Below, piece by piece: positions 61,633 to 64,000 of a DNA stretch of 64,000 nucleotides. Position 1 is the stretch's first letter. Every line of letters starts with the position of its first letter. Position numbers and translations under genes: made by a program. The stretch comes from Nonomuraea cypriaca (GTDB lineage: Bacteria; Actinomycetota; Actinomycetes; Streptosporangiales; Streptosporangiaceae). Under the pieces are notes generated by a model that was not told the DNA's origin, ran no database searches, and was given only the letters and a program-made list of their open reading frames with translations. The stretch is from positions 1 through 64,000 of the forward strand of contig NZ_JADOGI010000034.1 in assembly GCF_015645445.1 (NCBI RefSeq), read 5' to 3'.

Positions 61633-62064
61633 TCATCGAAGGACGCGGGACTGGTACACCCCGAAGATCCCGGTGAGTCCGAGGAGCAGGGCGACCGCAC
61701 CGGTCACCACGTTGCTCCAGATCGTGCTCGTAGTGGCGACGTCGCCACTGACGACCCAGGGAGCGATGATCGTCCAAACGCCGATCAGTGGCGTGATCCA
61801 GACGATGCCGTGGGTCCGCCCATAGGCGAAGGCGAACCCGAGCGCCAGCGTCGCCAACGCGATTCCGGCGATCAGGTCGGTCACGGCCAGGGTCGTGAAT
61901 CCGTTGAACCCGACGACCCACGGGGACATCGCGAGGTAGAGCCCGGTCAGGAAGGTGAGACCGGCGACCGCCTTGGCGGTCGGCTCCTCTGCGGCTCCGC
62001 CTGCCAGGCAGTCGTCCCTTAGCAGATAATCCGCGCCGGGACGACTTGGGTAGGCTGGGGGCAT
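61633..62064 (-). CDS. SPW-repeat membrane protein
   Basis: About 143 residues with four hydrophobic segments and the SPW motif (LYLAMSPWVVGFNGF and IIAPWVVSG). SPW-repeat proteins are small actinobacterial membrane proteins of unknown role. The start at 62064 overlaps the divergent MarR start by two bases, which leaves no separate promoter space, so a start inside the frame or a promoter within the MarR gene is possible. Confidence 0.75.
   Translation of the reverse strand: MPPAYPSRPGADYLLRDDCLAGGAAEEPTAKAVAGLTFLTGLYLAMSPWVVGFNGFTTLAVTDLIAGIALATLALGFAFAYGRTHGIVWITPLIGVWTIIAPWVVSGDVATTSTIWSNVVTGAVALLLGLTGIFGVYQSRVLR
62020..62028. promoter_or_regulatory. TAGCAGATA motif, candidate MarR operator
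   Basis: TAGCAGATA lies 35 bases before the MarR ATG. The same 9-mer occurs in inverse orientation (TATCTGCTA at 62580-62588) before the MFS gene. A sequence shared by the two promoter regions is the expected sign of a MarR site. Confidence 0.5.
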
Positions 62065-62551
62065 GACAGCGATGGCTCCCGCGCGTACAGAAACCGACCT
62101 GTCCTTCCTGCTCGACCACACCAGCCACGTGCTGCGCACCCAGATGGCGGCGGCGCTGGCGGAGGTCGGGCTGACGGCGCGCATGCACTGTGTGCTGGTG
62201 CACGCGCTGGAGGAGGAACGCACCCAGATCCAGCTCGCCGAGCTGGGCGACATGGACAAGACCACGATGGTGGTGACCGTGGACGCGCTGGAGAAGGCGG
62301 GGTACGCCGAGCGCCGCCCGTCCAGCACCGACCGGCGGGCGCGGATCATCGCGGTGACGGACGCCGGCGCCGAGATGGCCAGGCACAGCCAGGAGATCGT
62401 GGACGGCGTGCACCGCGCGGCACTGAACACGTTGCCAGAGGACGAGCGCGAGGTCCTGGTACGCGCCATGAACCGCCTGGTCGGCGGCCATCTGGCCACC
62501 CCCGCCGAGGCGCCGCAGCAGGCACGCCGGGCACGGGAGCGCACAAACTAG
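62063..62551 (+). CDS. MarR-family regulator
   Basis: 162 residues with a MarR winged helix (IQLAELGDMDKTTMVVTVDALEKAGYAERRPSSTDRRARIIAVTDAG). MarR repressors control neighbouring efflux genes and leave DNA on ligand binding. The DHA2-type pump gene starts 71 bases downstream with a related operator in between. Confidence 0.9.
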   Translation: MTAMAPARTETDLSFLLDHTSHVLRTQMAAALAEVGLTARMHCVLVHALEEERTQIQLAELGDMDKTTMVVTVDALEKAGYAERRPSSTDRRARIIAVTDAGAEMARHSQEIVDGVHRAALNTLPEDEREVLVRAMNRLVGGHLATPAEAPQQARRARERTN

Positions 62552-62566
62552 GTCCGAAGAAGATCG

Positions 62567-62591
62567 TCTGTTACGGGACTATCTGCTACGG
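62567..62591. promoter_or_regulatory. Direct repeats before the MFS pump gene
   Basis: TCTGTTACGG (62567-62576) and TCTGCTACGG (62582-62591) are direct repeats with a 15-base period; the second contains the inverse of the TAGCAGATA motif found before marR. They lie 32 bases before the MFS start codon. Confidence 0.5.
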
Positions 62592-62622
62592 TCTCTCTTG
62601 TCGATTCAAGACGGGAGAGACC

Positions 62623-64000
62623 ATGTCGTACGTGCGTAACAGCCGCTGGACCGCACTGGGTGTGCTGTCAGCGACGGGACTGATGACGATCCTTGACGGC
62701 AGCATCGTGACGGTGGCGATGCCCGCCATCCAGGCGGATCTGGACTTCTCGGCGGCCGAGCTGAGCTGGATCATCAATGCCTATCTGATCCCCTTCGGGG
62801 GGTTGCTCCTGCTGGCGGGCCGTCTGGGTGACCTGATCGGGCGCCGGACGATGTTCCTGGCCGGCAATGCGATCTTCACGGCCGCCTCGCTGCTGGCGGG
62901 CGCGGCCGGCGATCCCGGCATGCTGATCGCCGCACGGTTCCTGCAGGGCGCGGGCAGCGCGCTGGCCTCCGCCGTGGTTCTGGGGATCCTGGTGACGTTG
63001 TTCACCCAGCCCGGTGAGCGGGGCAAGGCGATCGCGATCTTCAGCTTCACCGGGGCGGCCGGCGCCTCGATCGGCCAGGTCCTGGGCGGCGTGCTCACCG
63101 ACGCACTCAGCTGGCCGTGGATCTTCTTCGTCAACGTGCCGATCGGGGTGGTCACCATCGCGTTCGCGCTGCGGGTCCTGCCAGCCGACCGCGGGATCGG
63201 CCTGTCCGGCGGCGCGGACGTCGCCGGGGCCGTGCTGGTGACCTCCGGCCTGATGCTGGGCATCTACACGGTCGTCAAGGTCGAGGAGTACGGCTGGCTC
63301 GCCGCCCACACGCTCGGCCTGGGCGCGGTGTCGCTGGCCCTGCTCGCCGCATTCGTCGCGCGGCAGGCCAGGGCCGGGACGCCGCTCATGCCGCTGCGGA
63401 TCCTGCGCTCACGCAACGTGGCCGGCGCGAACCTCGCCCAGATGCTGGCCCTGTCGGGGATGTTCGCCTTCCAGGTCCTCGTCGCCCTGTACATGCAGCG
63501 GGTCCTGGGCTACGGCGCGCTGGACACCGGCCTCGCGATGCTCCCGGCCGCGGTGGGCATCGGCTGGATCTCGCTGTTCGTGTCGGCCCGGCTGAGCGCC
63601 CGCTTCGGCGCCCGTGCCGTCCTGATGGGCGGCCTGGCGATGCTCATCGCGGGGATGCTCCTGCTCACCCGGGTCACCGTGGACGCCGGCTACCTCACCC
63701 ACCTGCTTCCCCCGATGCTGCTGGTCTCGGGCGGCGGGCTGGTGCTGCCGGCGCTGGCCACGCTGGGCATGTCGGGAGCGCGGGAGGGCGACGCCGGCCT
63801 GGCGTCCGGGCTGTTCAACACCACCCAGCAGGTCGGCATGGCGATCGGCGTGGCCGTGCTGTCCACGATGGCCGCCTCGCGCACCGGGGACCTGCTGGCC
63901 GCCGGAGCCGGTGAGGCCCCCGCGCTGACCGGCGGATACCGCCTGGCGTTCACCATCTCGGCGGGGCTGCTGGTCGCGGCGTTCGCCGTGGCGCTCGTCG
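62623..64000 (+). CDS. DHA2-family MFS drug efflux pump, 3' end outside window
   Basis: The ATG at 62623 (GGGAGAG 5 bases before) opens a frame of at least 459 codons that runs off the window. It has the DHA2 signature: TILDGSIVTVAMPAIQADL in helix 1, GRLGDLIGRRTMF between helices 2 and 3, and GPxxG-like motif C region around QVLGGVLTDALSWPWIFFVNVPIG. 14-helix drug/proton antiporters of this group export toxic compounds. Likely repressed by the MarR protein upstream. Confidence 0.92.
   Translation, partial: MSYVRNSRWTALGVLSATGLMTILDGSIVTVAMPAIQADLDFSAAELSWIINAYLIPFGGLLLLAGRLGDLIGRRTMFLAGNAIFTAASLLAGAAGDPGMLIAARFLQGAGSALASAVVLGILVTLFTQPGERGKAIAIFSFTGAAGASIGQVLGGVLTDALSWPWIFFVNVPIGVVTIAFALRVLPADRGIGLSGGADVAGAVLVTSGLMLGIYTVVKVEEYGWLAAHTLGLGAVSLALLAAFVARQARAGTPLMPLRILRSRNVAGANLAQMLALSGMFAFQVLVALYMQRVLGYGALDTGLAMLPAAVGIGWISLFVSARLSARFGARAVLMGGLAMLIAGMLLLTRVTVDAGYLTHLLPPMLLVSGGGLVLPALATLGMSGAREGDAGLASGLFNTTQQVGMAIGVAVLSTMAASRTGDLLAAGAGEAPALTGGYRLAFTISAGLLVAAFAVALV

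Overview
The window is high-GC actinobacterial DNA with many GTG and TTG starts, Tat and lipoprotein signals, a SigB/RsbW-type stress module, PucR and LAL regulators and tandem-GC intergenic repeats. The gene style fits Streptosporangiales (for example a Nonomuraea-like genome), but that placement is inference. The left 36 kb looks chromosomal. The right part carries a metallophore locus and a zinc-starvation ribosomal protein operon.

Layout, left part. 1-6 kb: membrane-protein edge, Tat-exported protein, small duplicated-repeat secreted protein, LAL regulator, nucleotidyltransferase, histidine-kinase-like ATPase. 6-8.4 kb: LuxR regulator and an editing-domain-less threonyl-tRNA synthetase preceded by a 16-codon leader peptide with three consecutive Thr codons and a terminator-like hairpin (candidate attenuator). 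8.4-12 kb: TRAP-TAXI transporter with a DUF1850 gene. 11.9-17 kb: CorA-like channel, two DUF72 proteins, YibE/F membrane protein, NAD kinase. 17-22 kb: Ser/Thr kinase, MFS exporter with divergent ArsR-type regulator, DJ-1/PfpI and GlxA-type regulator, VapC relic. 22-26 kb: proline catabolism (P5C dehydrogenase and proline dehydrogenase) with a divergent PucR regulator. 26-29 kb: GH16-like secreted protein, AAA ATPase, GT4 glycosyltransferase. 29-36 kb: a partner-switching stress cluster (SpoIIE phosphatase, ANTAR-GAF, STAS, SigB-type sigma, RsbW-type anti-sigma) and envelope-associated small proteins, ending at tRNA-Pro(GGG).

Directly beyond the tRNA is a tyrosine-integrase C-terminal relic fused to a transposase fragment: an old integration scar. 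Next comes a 22 kb metallophore locus made of two convergent operons sharing one hairpin terminator (54194-54224). The forward operon encodes CP-Cy-A(Cys)-CP, KS-AT-KR-ACP-Cy-TE, a family-5 lipoprotein receptor, a DppB-like permease, a DppC-permease fused to two ABC ATPases, and a free-standing double methyltransferase. The reverse operon encodes CP-Cy-CP, a saccharopine-dehydrogenase-like reductase and a CxxC flavoprotein. The parts count (five carriers, three cyclization domains, one A, one KS-AT-KR, two methyltransferases, one reductase, one TE) matches yersiniabactin in a rearranged, split form, but no starter-acid synthase or ligase is present.

The locus is followed by five Cys-poor ribosomal protein paralogues (L33, L31, L28, S14, L32), the classical Zur-controlled set, divergent from a decayed CobW GTPase. 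AT-rich Fur/Zur-like palindromes lie before the NRPS, before L33/CobW and, more weakly, before CP-Cy-CP. Together with the peptide/nickel/opine-type importer this suggests a zinc-starvation regulon making and re-importing a thiazoline metallophore. The window ends with a SAM methyltransferase, an SPW-repeat membrane protein, and a MarR regulator with its DHA2 MFS pump.
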